DNA of 35,869 nucleotides from an uncultured Bacteroides sp. (GTDB lineage Bacteria; Bacteroidota; Bacteroidia; Bacteroidales; Bacteroidaceae), in contig CAMTOQ010000034.1 of NCBI GenBank assembly GCA_947074205.1, positions 1-35,869 of the forward strand. The letters are read 5' to 3'. Positions 1 through 7,902 of this stretch are shown here, one piece after another. Each line of letters begins with the position of its first letter. Positions within the stretch are counted from its first letter, which is position 1. A program made the position numbers and the translations under genes. The notes beneath the pieces were generated by a model, which saw nothing but the letters and a program-made list of their open reading frames with translations, searched no databases and had not been told where the DNA came from.

Positions 1-1012
1 TCATCAGTATCAATACAATTAAATTGTTACGTTGGTCTAGCGCATTCATTCGCTTGTTAAGAAGTGCAATGGCCGCCGAAGCCTGTCCATCATCATTCGC
101 TATTCTGTCACGAATATCTTGTAGCAGTCCACTCTCAGGTTGCAGACACTCAATGCGCTCAATCAGTTGTCCATAGGCATCAAGCGTGCGCATACGTTTA
201 TTGAAAGCCGCCTGCCCTTTGGTGATACTACTTGTAAAGAAAAAACTAGCCCCGATCAATATGGAAAAGATGCTGCCAAATAATGTGAAGCTCACCACTC
301 CTGCAAATGCTAGTATTAATAACACTAGGTTAAAGATACCCACCATGTAAGGCAGCAAACGTAATGTTCTATATTTGTAAAACCGCAAAGGTTGATCCAC
401 CCACTCCTTCAAATCGGCTTCGCTGTCGTTTCGTTCACCACGATTCAGCAGACCCACCACACGGAAATCCTTGCGCCATGCCCACAGCTTCGATAGCTCG
501 GCCACCGCTTTCTGCCGATTCACTATCTCAGTAACAACTTCTAGCGGATGCATCAGCCAATGGGCTAGTCGCCTCTCGCCACCGGCGGTCACCGTACGGT
601 TCATCGACTGAAACAGCGAACGTTCGCCAAACAAATCTATGTCGTGTGCAAAAGGATGCTCCGGGTTATTATACTCCTTTCCACTCTCGAAGGCCGAATA
701 GTCGTAGTTGATGGCTGCTATCTCGTCGCTCGCCACCTTTATCGATGTTTCCAGGTACCCCTTTCTTCTAAAATACCGATCCTGCCACACCGCCAGAAGC
801 ATAAATCCAACCACTGCTGCCAATGCTGCTAGCGCTATAGCCCAGTAGGCTTCGTGGCGCAAAGCCACCACTGCTGCAATGCCTCCCACAAACACCACTA
901 GTTTCAATGTGCCCAGTTGGTGAATCTTTCGCTTCACCGTTTTCAGTTCGGCAGTCGCCACTTCATTCTCTCTGTTATATTGCTCTATAAGATGGCTATA
1001 CTCGTTCGTCAT
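1..1012 (-). CDS. MutS-family ATPase with N-terminal membrane segments, 3' end beyond window
   Basis: An open frame without stops runs from the ATG at 1012 to the window edge, about 337 codons; the C-terminal part with the expected ATPase is not visible. Two hydrophobic segments lie near residues 36-51 and 57-75, and a second hydrophobic pair near 217-265. Between them is a stretch ending in TVTAGGERRLAHWLMHPL (about 140-157), which matches the MutS core-domain signature of Thr-x-Gly-x-Arg-x-Leu then Trp-Leu-x-x-Pro-Leu. Bacteroidetes carry MutS-like proteins of this kind that differ from MutS1 and MutS2; their role is unclear and a mismatch-repair function should not be assumed. A promoter fits 1037-1068. 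The gene is transcribed away from the CRISPR locus. The family call rests on the visible third only. Confidence 0.75.
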   Translation of the reverse strand, partial: MTNEYSHLIEQYNRENEVATAELKTVKRKIHQLGTLKLVVFVGGIAAVVALRHEAYWAIALAALAAVVGFMLLAVWQDRYFRRKGYLETSIKVASDEIAAINYDYSAFESGKEYNNPEHPFAHDIDLFGERSLFQSMNRTVTAGGERRLAHWLMHPLEVVTEIVNRQKAVAELSKLWAWRKDFRVVGLLNRGERNDSEADLKEWVDQPLRFYKYRTLRLLPYMVGIFNLVLLILAFAGVVSFTLFGSIFSILIGASFFFTSSITKGQAAFNKRMRTLDAYGQLIERIECLQPESGLLQDIRDRIANDDGQASAAIALLNKRMNALDQRNNLIVLILM

Positions 1013-1036
1013 ATCTTCTTTTCTTTTAGATGGATG

Positions 1037-1068
1037 GAAAGATAGGAGTATTTTGGCATATCGGCAAA
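1037..1068 (-). promoter_or_regulatory. Bacteroidetes-type promoter for the MutS-family gene
   Basis: On the minus strand TTTG (1068-1065) is followed after 20 bp by TATCTTTC (1044-1037), a 7 of 8 match to TAnnTTTG. The start codon at 1012 lies about 25 bases downstream, with a purine-rich AAAAGAAAAGAAG stretch just before it. Confidence 0.55.
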
Positions 1069-1289
1069 TCTTTGTTACTAGGTGGGGGTAGTATGGTGAA
1101 AGATATTGTTGTTTTTGGGTAGTTGCACCTTGGTAAGAGCTGTTGTTTCGATTCTCTCTAGTCTGATAATGGTCTTATAATCAGGCGTTAGTGGATAGGG
1201 GAGGTCAGCACGGTGAGTAGGGCTACTCAGCGAGGTGGCGAGGGCTTGCTGGGTTGGTGAGGAGGGGAGGGTAGCGTGGTGAGAAGGGG
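1069..1289. other. Intergenic G-rich stretch, no gene seen
   Basis: Between the MutS-family promoter and the tracrRNA terminator there is no convincing gene. A 76-codon minus-strand frame (1078-1308) is low-complexity, runs into the tracrRNA terminator and looks spurious. From about 1190 the plus strand is strikingly G-rich, with many GGTGAG/GAGG words and several GGG/GGGG runs near 1235-1290. Confidence 0.5.
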
Positions 1290-1294
1290 TAGGA

Positions 1295-1320
1295 TAAAAA
1301 ACTCCCACCGAAGCGGGAGT
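1295..1320 (-). terminator. Rho-independent terminator of the tracrRNA
   Basis: On the minus strand ACTCCCGC, a TTCG tetraloop and GTGGGAGT form an 8-bp stem with one G-U pair, followed directly by TTTTTT. The C(UUCG)G closing arrangement is an especially stable loop. It doubles as the 3' stem of the tracrRNA. Confidence 0.85.
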
Positions 1321-1378
1321 AGTAGGTGTTTAACCTTCGGCATATAGCCTTATTGTGGTAAGATGTAGATACTTACAT
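1296..1378 (-). ncRNA. Predicted tracrRNA of the type II-C system
   Basis: Read on the minus strand, this stretch has every part of a tracrRNA. The anti-repeat, ATCTACATCTTACCACAAT (1370-1352), pairs with the first 19 nt of the plus-strand CRISPR repeat: 9 bp, a 2x2 U/U internal loop, then 8 bp ending in a G-U pair. Immediately after it comes AAGGCTATATGCC, a short GGC/GCC stem like the nexus, then a small AGGT/ACCT hairpin, then a terminator stem with a TTCG loop and six T. A promoter fits just upstream, putting the 5' end near 1378 and the length near 80-90 nt. The anti-repeat polarity requires the array to be transcribed on the plus strand. The ends are estimates. Confidence 0.88.
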
Positions 1379-1382
1379 GATG

Positions 1383-1413
1383 CAAATATTATAAAAGATT
1401 TTGTTAAAACAAA
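1383..1413 (-). promoter_or_regulatory. Promoter of the tracrRNA
   Basis: On the minus strand TTTG (1413-1410), 19 bp, then AATATTTG (1390-1383), which matches TAnnTTTG at 7 of 8 positions. Start of transcription is expected near 1376-1379, a few bases before the anti-repeat. It overlaps the oppositely directed cas9 promoter by 14 bp. Confidence 0.6.
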
Positions 1414-1430
1414 ATTATTCTCTAGCTTTA
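1400..1430 (+). promoter_or_regulatory. Promoter of the cas9-cas1-cas2 operon
   Basis: TTTG (1400-1403), 19 bp, then TAGCTTTA (1423-1430), a 7 of 8 match to TAnnTTTG. Transcription would start near 1436, leaving only about 10 bases before the cas9 ATG at 1447. No purine-rich ribosome-binding site is evident beyond GAAAAATAAT, which is usual for Bacteroidetes. Confidence 0.55.
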
Positions 1431-1446
1431 TGAAAAATAATGTGAT

Positions 1447-4400
1447 ATGGATAGAATCTTAGGTCTTGATTTAGGAACCAATAGTATTGGTTGGTGTGTG
1501 ATAGAACGTGATGAACATATTATTAATTTATTGTACCGTGGTGCTCATGTTTTTCAGGAAGGTTTAAGGAAGTGTAAAACAGGGTACGAGTCTAGGGCGG
1601 CTGAGCGTACGAAGTATAGAGCTAGAAGAGTTTTATATTTCAGGAGAAGGCTTAGAAAGATAGAGACTTTGTTTGTGTTATCGGCAAATAACCTTTGCCC
1701 GAAGGTGGCTTATGACGTTTTGAAAGAGTGGAAACTTAAAGGCTTTTATCGAGATTCATTGCAGTTTCGAGAATGGCTGAAAACTGATGATTCTATTGAT
1801 AAAAATCCATATAGGTGTCGTTTCGAAGCGATTAACCGCAAGCTAGATTTGAACGATATAAATGACAGGTATTTGCTGGGTAGGGCATTTTATCACTTAT
1901 CTCAAAGGAGAGGTTTTTTAAGCAATAGATTGGCTAATACTAAAGAGTCTGAAGATGGTGTGGTAAAGGGAGGTATTTTAGATTTGACAAGTGAGATTGA
2001 AAGAGAACATTGCCAGACCTTGGGAGAATATTTCTATAAATGCTACAACAAGAAGAAAATACGTGGGAAATATACATCTAGAATAGAACATTATATAAAA
2101 GAATTCCGATTAATTTGTCAACGCCAAGAATTAGAGCCTGATTTGATTCTATCATTGGAGAAAGCAATATTTTATCAGCGTCCTTTAAAATCACAGAAGA
2201 ATCTTGTTGGTAAGTGTACATTTGAGAAAACTAAACCTAGATGCCCAATCTCGCATCCACGATATGAATATTATCGTATGCTTTGCTTTTTGAATAATAT
2301 TAAAATAAAAACACCAAGTGATGATCGTTTCAGGTTTTTAAATGCAAATGAAAGAAATCAAATAATACCTTTGTTTTATAAGAGCACATCAAAAGGTGTG
2401 GGTGTAGAATCTTTCTCGTTTGAGCAAATCGCTAAGAAAATAGCACGTAAGGATAGTTATGCTTATGAGAAGGACCCTCAGGGTAAACCTTATCTTTTTA
2501 ACTATAAAATGAATACCACAGTTCAAGGTTGTCCAGTAAGTGCAAGCTTGAAGTATATATTCGGTGATAATTGGCAAATAGAGATACTAAATAGATATAC
2601 TTTAAGAAAGAACAAAACTCAACTTGAAGTAATTAATGATATATGGCATGCCCTTTTTTCATTTGATAGTAAAGAGTATTTAAGAGGATTTGCTATGGAT
2701 CGCCTACTTTTAGATGATGCACAGGCCTCAAAATTTGCGGATATAAGCCTTAAAAAGGACTATGCTTCGTTATCGTTAAAGGCTATAAATAAGATTATCC
2801 CCTTTCTAGAGGAAGGGCTAATTTATTCGCATGCTGTTTTTTTAGCTAATATGGGTGCTGTTTTACCTTCAGACATTTGGCAAGACGCTACTAATAGGCA
2901 GATTATCACCCAAGGTGTTATTGATGAAGTGAATGATTATAACGTAAAGTGTGGTAAGACGTTACAATATAACATTATAAATTTTTTGAGGGATAACTTT
3001 GATGTTAAAAGTAATATCTACGATAAGCTATACCATCCCTCTATGATTGATACGTATAAGCAATCTGAAAATGGATTCTTGGGCTCTCCTAGGACTAGCT
3101 CAGTCCGCAACCCAATGGCTATGCGTGCACTTTTTCAACTTCGTAGATTGGTGAATAGACTCCTGGCAGAAGGGAAAATAGCCCCATCAACTATTATCCA
3201 TATTGAGATGTCTCGTCAGTTGAATGATTCAAATATGAGGGAAGCTATAGATAAATGGCAGAAGGAGCAAGAAAAAGCTAATGCTGATGCAAGAAAAGCA
3301 ATTATAGAAGATAGTCCTATTGCTGAACCAAGTGATAATGAGATTTTGAAATATAGGTTATGGAAAGAGCAAGGGAATAAGTGTGTATATACTGGAAAGC
3401 AAATTAATATGTGCGATTTTTTGGGTGCTCATCCCAAATATGATATTGAGCACACCATACCTAGAAGCATTGGGGGGGATGACTCTGCAATGAATAAAAC
3501 GTTGGCAGATGCAGAGTTTAATAGAAAAGAAAAAGGAGCGAAGCTTCCCACGCAACTATCGATTATTGACTCTGTTTATGAACACATTGTTGGATGGAAG
3601 GCTAAAATAGAAGATCTAGAAAGAAAAGTCTCATCATCTAAAAGAAAGTCATTTGCCGATAAAGAGTCAAAGGATAAGGAAATAGTAAGCAGAAATCTGT
3701 TAAAATTAGAATTAGCCTATTGGCGAGGTAAATATGAACGCTTTACGATGACTGACTATAAACGAGGTTTTAAAAACAGTCAAGGAGTTGATGCCGGAAT
3801 TATTTCTAAATATGCTAGGCTTTATCTTAACTCATTATTCCCTAAAGTCTATACTGTAAAGGGCTTCGTAACAGCTGAATTTAGAAAGCTTTGGGGGCTG
3901 CAACAAACTAGCTCCAAAGATAGAAGCACACATATTCATCATTGTATCGATGCAATAGTTGTGGCATGTGTTAGTAATATTGAATACAACCAGCTTTTAG
4001 CTTATTATAAACAATACGAGCAATATAATTGGTATCGCAATGTTCCTAAGCCTACTTTCGTGAAACCTTGGGACACTTTTACCGAGGATGTTATATCCAT
4101 TGGTAAGGACTTACTTGTGTCTCATTATACTCCAGATAATCTTGGAAAAAATACAAAGAAAAGAAGGAAAGTAAAAGGTAAAGTAATGGAGGGCGAATAT
4201 TCGCAAGGTGATTCAGTGAGAGGTGTTTTAAATCAGGATTCTTTTTATGGGGCAATTGACTGTAATGGTAGTACCAAGTTTGTTATTCGCAGAGAGTTGT
4301 CATCACTAAAAGAGAGTGAATACAAAAGTGTATTGGATAGCATTGTAGATCCAGTTGTAAAAGGCAAAGTTAATGATGCAGTTGAGAAACTAGGTTTTAA

Positions 4401-5025
4401 GGCTGCTATGGAGTCTCCTATATGGATGAATGAAGATAAGAGAATCCCAATAAAAAAAGTGCGTTGCTTTGTAAAGTCTACAAACCCTATATGTTTGAAA
4501 GAACATAGAGACAAATCGAAGCATATTTATAAGCAGAATTATTATGTTGCGCATGGTGGACTTTATTTGTTTGCACTCTACGAGAAAATAAATAATAATG
4601 GGCGCCTATCTCGCAAATATGAAGTGCTGAATAATCTTGAAGCTGCAGAGAGAATGAAACAAAGTTTGCGCAGAATGAGAGGATGTGATTTAGTACCAGC
4701 AGCGAATGAGTCATATCAATTGAAGTATATCATTAAAAAGGGTACAATGGTTTTGCTGTGGAAAGAGAATCCGGAAGAGATCTGGGAATTAAACATGGAA
4801 GAACTGTGTAATAGACTTTATAAAGTGAAAAGTATTGAAGCAGATGGTCGTCTTAATATTATTAAGAGTCAAGTAGCGGTGTCTGATGAAGCTTGTTTAG
4901 CACCTGGAGAGACTGGTTTTGCACCATCTCTGAGGTTGAGGCGTTCAGGCATGAACATGCTAGTACAAGGTTATGACTTTGAGTTGACTATATTGGGGGA
5001 AATTATACTTAAAAGAAGATGCTAA
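1447..5025 (+). CDS. cas9: CRISPR-associated endonuclease Cas9, type II-C
   Basis: RNA-guided double-strand DNA endonuclease of the CRISPR system. The 1192-residue protein has RuvC-I at its start (ILGLDLGTNSIGW, Asp8), an Arg-rich bridge helix (about 48-76), RuvC-II (IIHIEMSR, Glu587), an HNH domain (YDIEHTIPRS, His669, with Asn683 and Asn692 at the spacing seen in SpCas9) and RuvC-III (HIHHCIDAIVVA, His832 and Asp835). All catalytic positions are therefore present. It is longer than the Neisseria enzyme (1082 aa) and shorter than many Bacteroides Cas9s of about 1400 aa. The ATG at 1447 places RuvC-I at the very N terminus as expected. The last 7 bases overlap cas1. The absence of csn2 and cas4 supports subtype II-C. 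Confidence 0.97.
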   Translation: MDRILGLDLGTNSIGWCVIERDEHIINLLYRGAHVFQEGLRKCKTGYESRAAERTKYRARRVLYFRRRLRKIETLFVLSANNLCPKVAYDVLKEWKLKGFYRDSLQFREWLKTDDSIDKNPYRCRFEAINRKLDLNDINDRYLLGRAFYHLSQRRGFLSNRLANTKESEDGVVKGGILDLTSEIEREHCQTLGEYFYKCYNKKKIRGKYTSRIEHYIKEFRLICQRQELEPDLILSLEKAIFYQRPLKSQKNLVGKCTFEKTKPRCPISHPRYEYYRMLCFLNNIKIKTPSDDRFRFLNANERNQIIPLFYKSTSKGVGVESFSFEQIAKKIARKDSYAYEKDPQGKPYLFNYKMNTTVQGCPVSASLKYIFGDNWQIEILNRYTLRKNKTQLEVINDIWHALFSFDSKEYLRGFAMDRLLLDDAQASKFADISLKKDYASLSLKAINKIIPFLEEGLIYSHAVFLANMGAVLPSDIWQDATNRQIITQGVIDEVNDYNVKCGKTLQYNIINFLRDNFDVKSNIYDKLYHPSMIDTYKQSENGFLGSPRTSSVRNPMAMRALFQLRRLVNRLLAEGKIAPSTIIHIEMSRQLNDSNMREAIDKWQKEQEKANADARKAIIEDSPIAEPSDNEILKYRLWKEQGNKCVYTGKQINMCDFLGAHPKYDIEHTIPRSIGGDDSAMNKTLADAEFNRKEKGAKLPTQLSIIDSVYEHIVGWKAKIEDLERKVSSSKRKSFADKESKDKEIVSRNLLKLELAYWRGKYERFTMTDYKRGFKNSQGVDAGIISKYARLYLNSLFPKVYTVKGFVTAEFRKLWGLQQTSSKDRSTHIHHCIDAIVVACVSNIEYNQLLAYYKQYEQYNWYRNVPKPTFVKPWDTFTEDVISIGKDLLVSHYTPDNLGKNTKKRRKVKGKVMEGEYSQGDSVRGVLNQDSFYGAIDCNGSTKFVIRRELSSLKESEYKSVLDSIVDPVVKGKVNDAVEKLGFKAAMESPIWMNEDKRIPIKKVRCFVKSTNPICLKEHRDKSKHIYKQNYYVAHGGLYLFALYEKINNNGRLSRKYEVLNNLEAAERMKQSLRRMRGCDLVPAANESYQLKYIIKKGTMVLLWKENPEEIWELNMEELCNRLYKVKSIEADGRLNIIKSQVAVSDEACLAPGETGFAPSLRLRRSGMNMLVQGYDFELTILGEIILKRRC

Positions 5026-5906
5026 AAAGAACCTTATTCTTCTCACATCCAGTTTATCTTTCTCTTAAAGATAATCAACTGGTATGTGAATATAAAGATG
5101 AATCTGAATTAAAGAAGGTTGTTCCTATAGAAGATATCGGGTTTGTAGTGATTGAAAATCAGCAAGTAAAGATCTCTATTCCATTAATAAATTCTTTAGC
5201 CGATAACAATGTTGCATTAGTTTTTTGTGATAAAGCTGCTTTTCCAAACGTAATGATTCAACCGCTAAATGGTAACACTACGCAGGGCGAATCTTATCGA
5301 CATCAATTAAATGCTACTGAACCCCTAAAGAAGAGTCTATGGAAACAGTGTATAGAGGCAAAGATCAAGAATCAAGCGCAATTGCTCTCAAAGCTGAATC
5401 TTGATGGCAAGATGTTGCTGCCATTATACAATAATGTAAAAAGTGGAGATAGTGACAATAGGGAGGGAATTGCTGCTAAGTTGTATTGGAAAGAACTTTT
5501 TGGACGGCGTTTTGTCCGTGAACGAGAAGGCGAGCCACCCAATAATTTGCTTAATTATGGCTATACAATACTGCGCGCTGCGGTAGCTAGATCATTGATA
5601 GGTTCTGGTCTGTTTCCAGGTTTTGGAATATTTCATAAGAGTAAATATAACGCTTTCCCTTTGGCTGATGATATAATGGAAGCGTATCGCCCCTTTATTG
5701 ATGAAATTGTATATGCTATGTTTCATGAAGGACTGGTTGAATTGAATAAGGAGGCGAAATCAAGATTAGTAAGAATATTGTATGTGGATTGTGATTTCAA
5801 GACTATGAAGCGCCCTCTTGATATATCTTTAACAATGACAACTGCTTCATTGTCGAAATGCTATTCAGGAAAAGAAAAGAAGATACAATTTCCATTGCTG
5901 AAATGA
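5019..5906 (+). CDS. cas1: CRISPR adaptation integrase Cas1, type II
   Basis: Metal-dependent integrase that, with Cas2, inserts new spacers at the leader end of the array. At 295 aa it has the usual type II length. An N-terminal beta-rich part is followed by the helical catalytic domain with Glu149 (DNREGIAAKLYW), His206 (FGIFHKSKYNAFPLADDIMEAYRP) and Asp218/Glu221, the expected metal ligands. The ATG lies inside the end of cas9 and the stop overlaps the cas2 start, so the three genes are translationally coupled. Codon use is AT-rich like cas9. Confidence 0.96.
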   Translation: MLKRTLFFSHPVYLSLKDNQLVCEYKDESELKKVVPIEDIGFVVIENQQVKISIPLINSLADNNVALVFCDKAAFPNVMIQPLNGNTTQGESYRHQLNATEPLKKSLWKQCIEAKIKNQAQLLSKLNLDGKMLLPLYNNVKSGDSDNREGIAAKLYWKELFGRRFVREREGEPPNNLLNYGYTILRAAVARSLIGSGLFPGFGIFHKSKYNAFPLADDIMEAYRPFIDEIVYAMFHEGLVELNKEAKSRLVRILYVDCDFKTMKRPLDISLTMTTASLSKCYSGKEKKIQFPLLK

Positions 5907-6241
5907 GTGAGAATAGATTAAATGCGTATCATATAATGTGGTTATTTGTTTTTTTTGATCTTCCGACAAATACCAAGAAAGAGCGAAAAGATGCGGCTCT
6001 TTTTCGTAAAGGGCTCGAGAAAGATGGCTTCTCTATGATGCAATTCTCAGTCTATAGGCGGCATTGTGCGTCCAAAGAGAGCTGTGATGTGCATATAAAA
6101 CGTGTGAGAAGTCTATTACCACCTAGCGGTTTAGTTTCTATCTTAGCAATCACTGACAAACAGTACGGAAATATAATCAATTATTGGGGTAAAGTAGAGG
6201 GAAAAAGAAATACAACACCTCAGCAATTAGAGTTTTTTTAG
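5903..6241 (+). CDS. cas2: CRISPR adaptation protein Cas2
   Basis: Small dimeric partner of Cas1. I chose the ATG at 5903, which shares ATGA with the cas1 stop and gives 112 aa beginning MSENRLNAYHIMWLFVFFDLPT. A longer frame from 5858 would add 15 residues that only mirror the cas1 C terminus in another frame. Asp19 in the first strand (VFFDLPT) is the conserved acidic residue, and the ferredoxin-like body (FRKGLEKDGFSMMQFSVYRRHC) follows. The C terminus QQLEFF resembles those of type II Cas2 proteins from Bacteroidetes. It is the last cas gene, and the array leader begins at its stop codon. Confidence 0.95.
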   Translation: MSENRLNAYHIMWLFVFFDLPTNTKKERKDAALFRKGLEKDGFSMMQFSVYRRHCASKESCDVHIKRVRSLLPPSGLVSILAITDKQYGNIINYWGKVEGKRNTTPQQLEFF

Positions 6242-6354
6242 TAATTTTGAATAGGTAAATACATTGCATCACTACTTCCTATGCTAATTCTCCCTATTTT
6301 GTGGATGCTTTTTTTGCTCATATCCGCCTATAATAAGGGGTTTTTAATACATAG
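6242..6354 (+). promoter_or_regulatory. CRISPR leader with a possible array promoter
   Basis: An AT-rich 113-bp stretch between cas2 and the first repeat. TAATTTTG (6242-6249) is an exact match to the -7 consensus TAnnTTTG, but no TTTG lies at the proper distance upstream, so the promoter call is weak. Leader polarity is supported separately: the only degenerate repeat is at the opposite end, and the tracrRNA anti-repeat needs plus-strand crRNA. Confidence 0.45.
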
Positions 6355-7902
6355 GTTGTGGTTTGATGTAGATGTAGAGATATAAACAACCCCTTGTAAA
6401 AAAAGCATTATACCCATCTGGTTGTGGTTTGATGTAGATGTAGAGATATAAACAACTATGAAGAGGAAAAAAGAACAAGACGTACAGTTGTGGTTTGATG
6501 TAGATGTAGAGATATAAACAACAAGATGGGATGTTTGCCCAGCAGTGTGCCAGTTGTGGTTTGATGTAGATGTAGAGATATAAACAACTTGGCATGGGCT
6601 ATTTGGTTACTAACCAATGTTGTGGTTTGATGTAGATGTAGAGATATAAACAACATATTCGCAACCTGCTAGAGCGCAACAACCGTTGTGGTTTGATGTA
6701 GATGTAGAGATATAAACAACCCAAATGTGGTGGACACGTGACACCGAGAAGTTGTGGTTTGATGTAGATGTAGAGATATAAACAACATCGATGCCATGTT
6801 GCGACATCATAAACTGTTGTGGTTTGATGTAGATGTAGAGATATAAACAACAGATTCGTGATGATAAGTATGTTCAAGAAGTTGTGGTTTGATGTAGATG
6901 TAGAGATATAAACAACACGCATCAAAAGAAAAAGAAATATCTACCGTTGTGGTTTGATGTAGATGTAGAGATATAAACAACACTTTCTGCTCTTTTAGCT
7001 TATATAGTCCTGTTGTGGTTTGATGTAGATGTAGAGATATAAACAACTAATTGTTATTAGTTTGTAATAAAGGAAACGTTGTGGTTTGATGTAGATGTAG
7101 AGATATAAACAACGAAATCTCATAGTAAGCGATAGGTGCACAAGTTGTGGTTTGATGTAGATGTAGAGATATAAACAACCGGCAGTCACAGCCACAACGG
7201 CAGCCTGGTGTTGTGGTTTGATGTAGATGTAGAGATATAAACAACGCAGTTTAAACTATTCGACGATGGTCTACCGTTGTGGTTTGATGTAGATGTAGAG
7301 ATATAAACAACTGATGATGAACATTGATTCACGCTTCATAGTTGTGGTTTGATGTAGATGTAGAGATATAAACAACCACAGATTTTAAAACAAACCGCGC
7401 CGGGCGGTTGTGGTTTGATGTAGATGTAGAGATATAAACAACAAAGAATGGTACATCGAGTTCTACGCTTTGTTGTGGTTTGATGTAGATGTAGAGATAT
7501 AAACAACTAAATTTCGCTGTAATAAGTATCTTGATTGGTTGTGGTTTGATGTAGATGTAGAGATATAAACAACCTTGATTTAGTACGTTCCTTAAATGTA
7601 GCAGTTGTGGTTTGATGTAGATGTAGAGATATAAACAACTGTTTATATTCTGTACTGGCACATCGCCTTGTTGTGGTTTGATGTAGATGTAGAGATATAA
7701 ACAACGGTAATGAAATTTACCCAAAACCCTAATTGGTTGTGGTTTGATGTAGATGTAGAGATATAAACAACGCCTATGAAGTATTGAAACACTTCACGCC
7801 GTTGTGGTTTGATGTAGATGTAGAGATATAAACAACAAACCTGCTCTGATAAGGAGGCAAATATACGTTGTGGTTTGATGTAGATGTAGAGATATATACA
7901 AC
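6355..7902 (+). CRISPR. Type II-C CRISPR array, 24 repeats and 23 spacers
   Basis: Repeats of 36 bp start with GTTGTGGTTTGATG and end with AGATATAAACAAC; repeat starts run from 6355 to 7867 at a 65- or 66-bp period. I counted 24 repeats. Twenty-three are identical and the last (7867-7902) differs by a single A to T change at position 31, marking the leader-distal end. The 23 spacers are 29 or 30 bp and all differ. The short terminal inverted repeat GTTGT/ACAAC is typical of type II. The first 19 nt of each repeat pair with the anti-repeat at 1352-1370. The many short frames across this region only translate the repeat and are not genes. By eye I saw no spacer matching elsewhere in the window. 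Confidence 0.98.

Noticed and set aside
1078..1308. 76-codon minus-strand frame
   Set aside because: Low-complexity Pro/Thr/Ser peptide that overlaps the tracrRNA terminator and the G-rich tract; no start signals.
6355..6390. Promoter inside each CRISPR repeat, as in Neisseria II-C arrays
   Set aside because: The repeat has TTTG and a TATAAA but not at a spacing that fits either the Bacteroidetes or the sigma-70 consensus.
6391..7866. Self-targeting spacers
   Set aside because: Reading the 23 spacers by eye against the window showed no convincing match; a full genome search was not possible.
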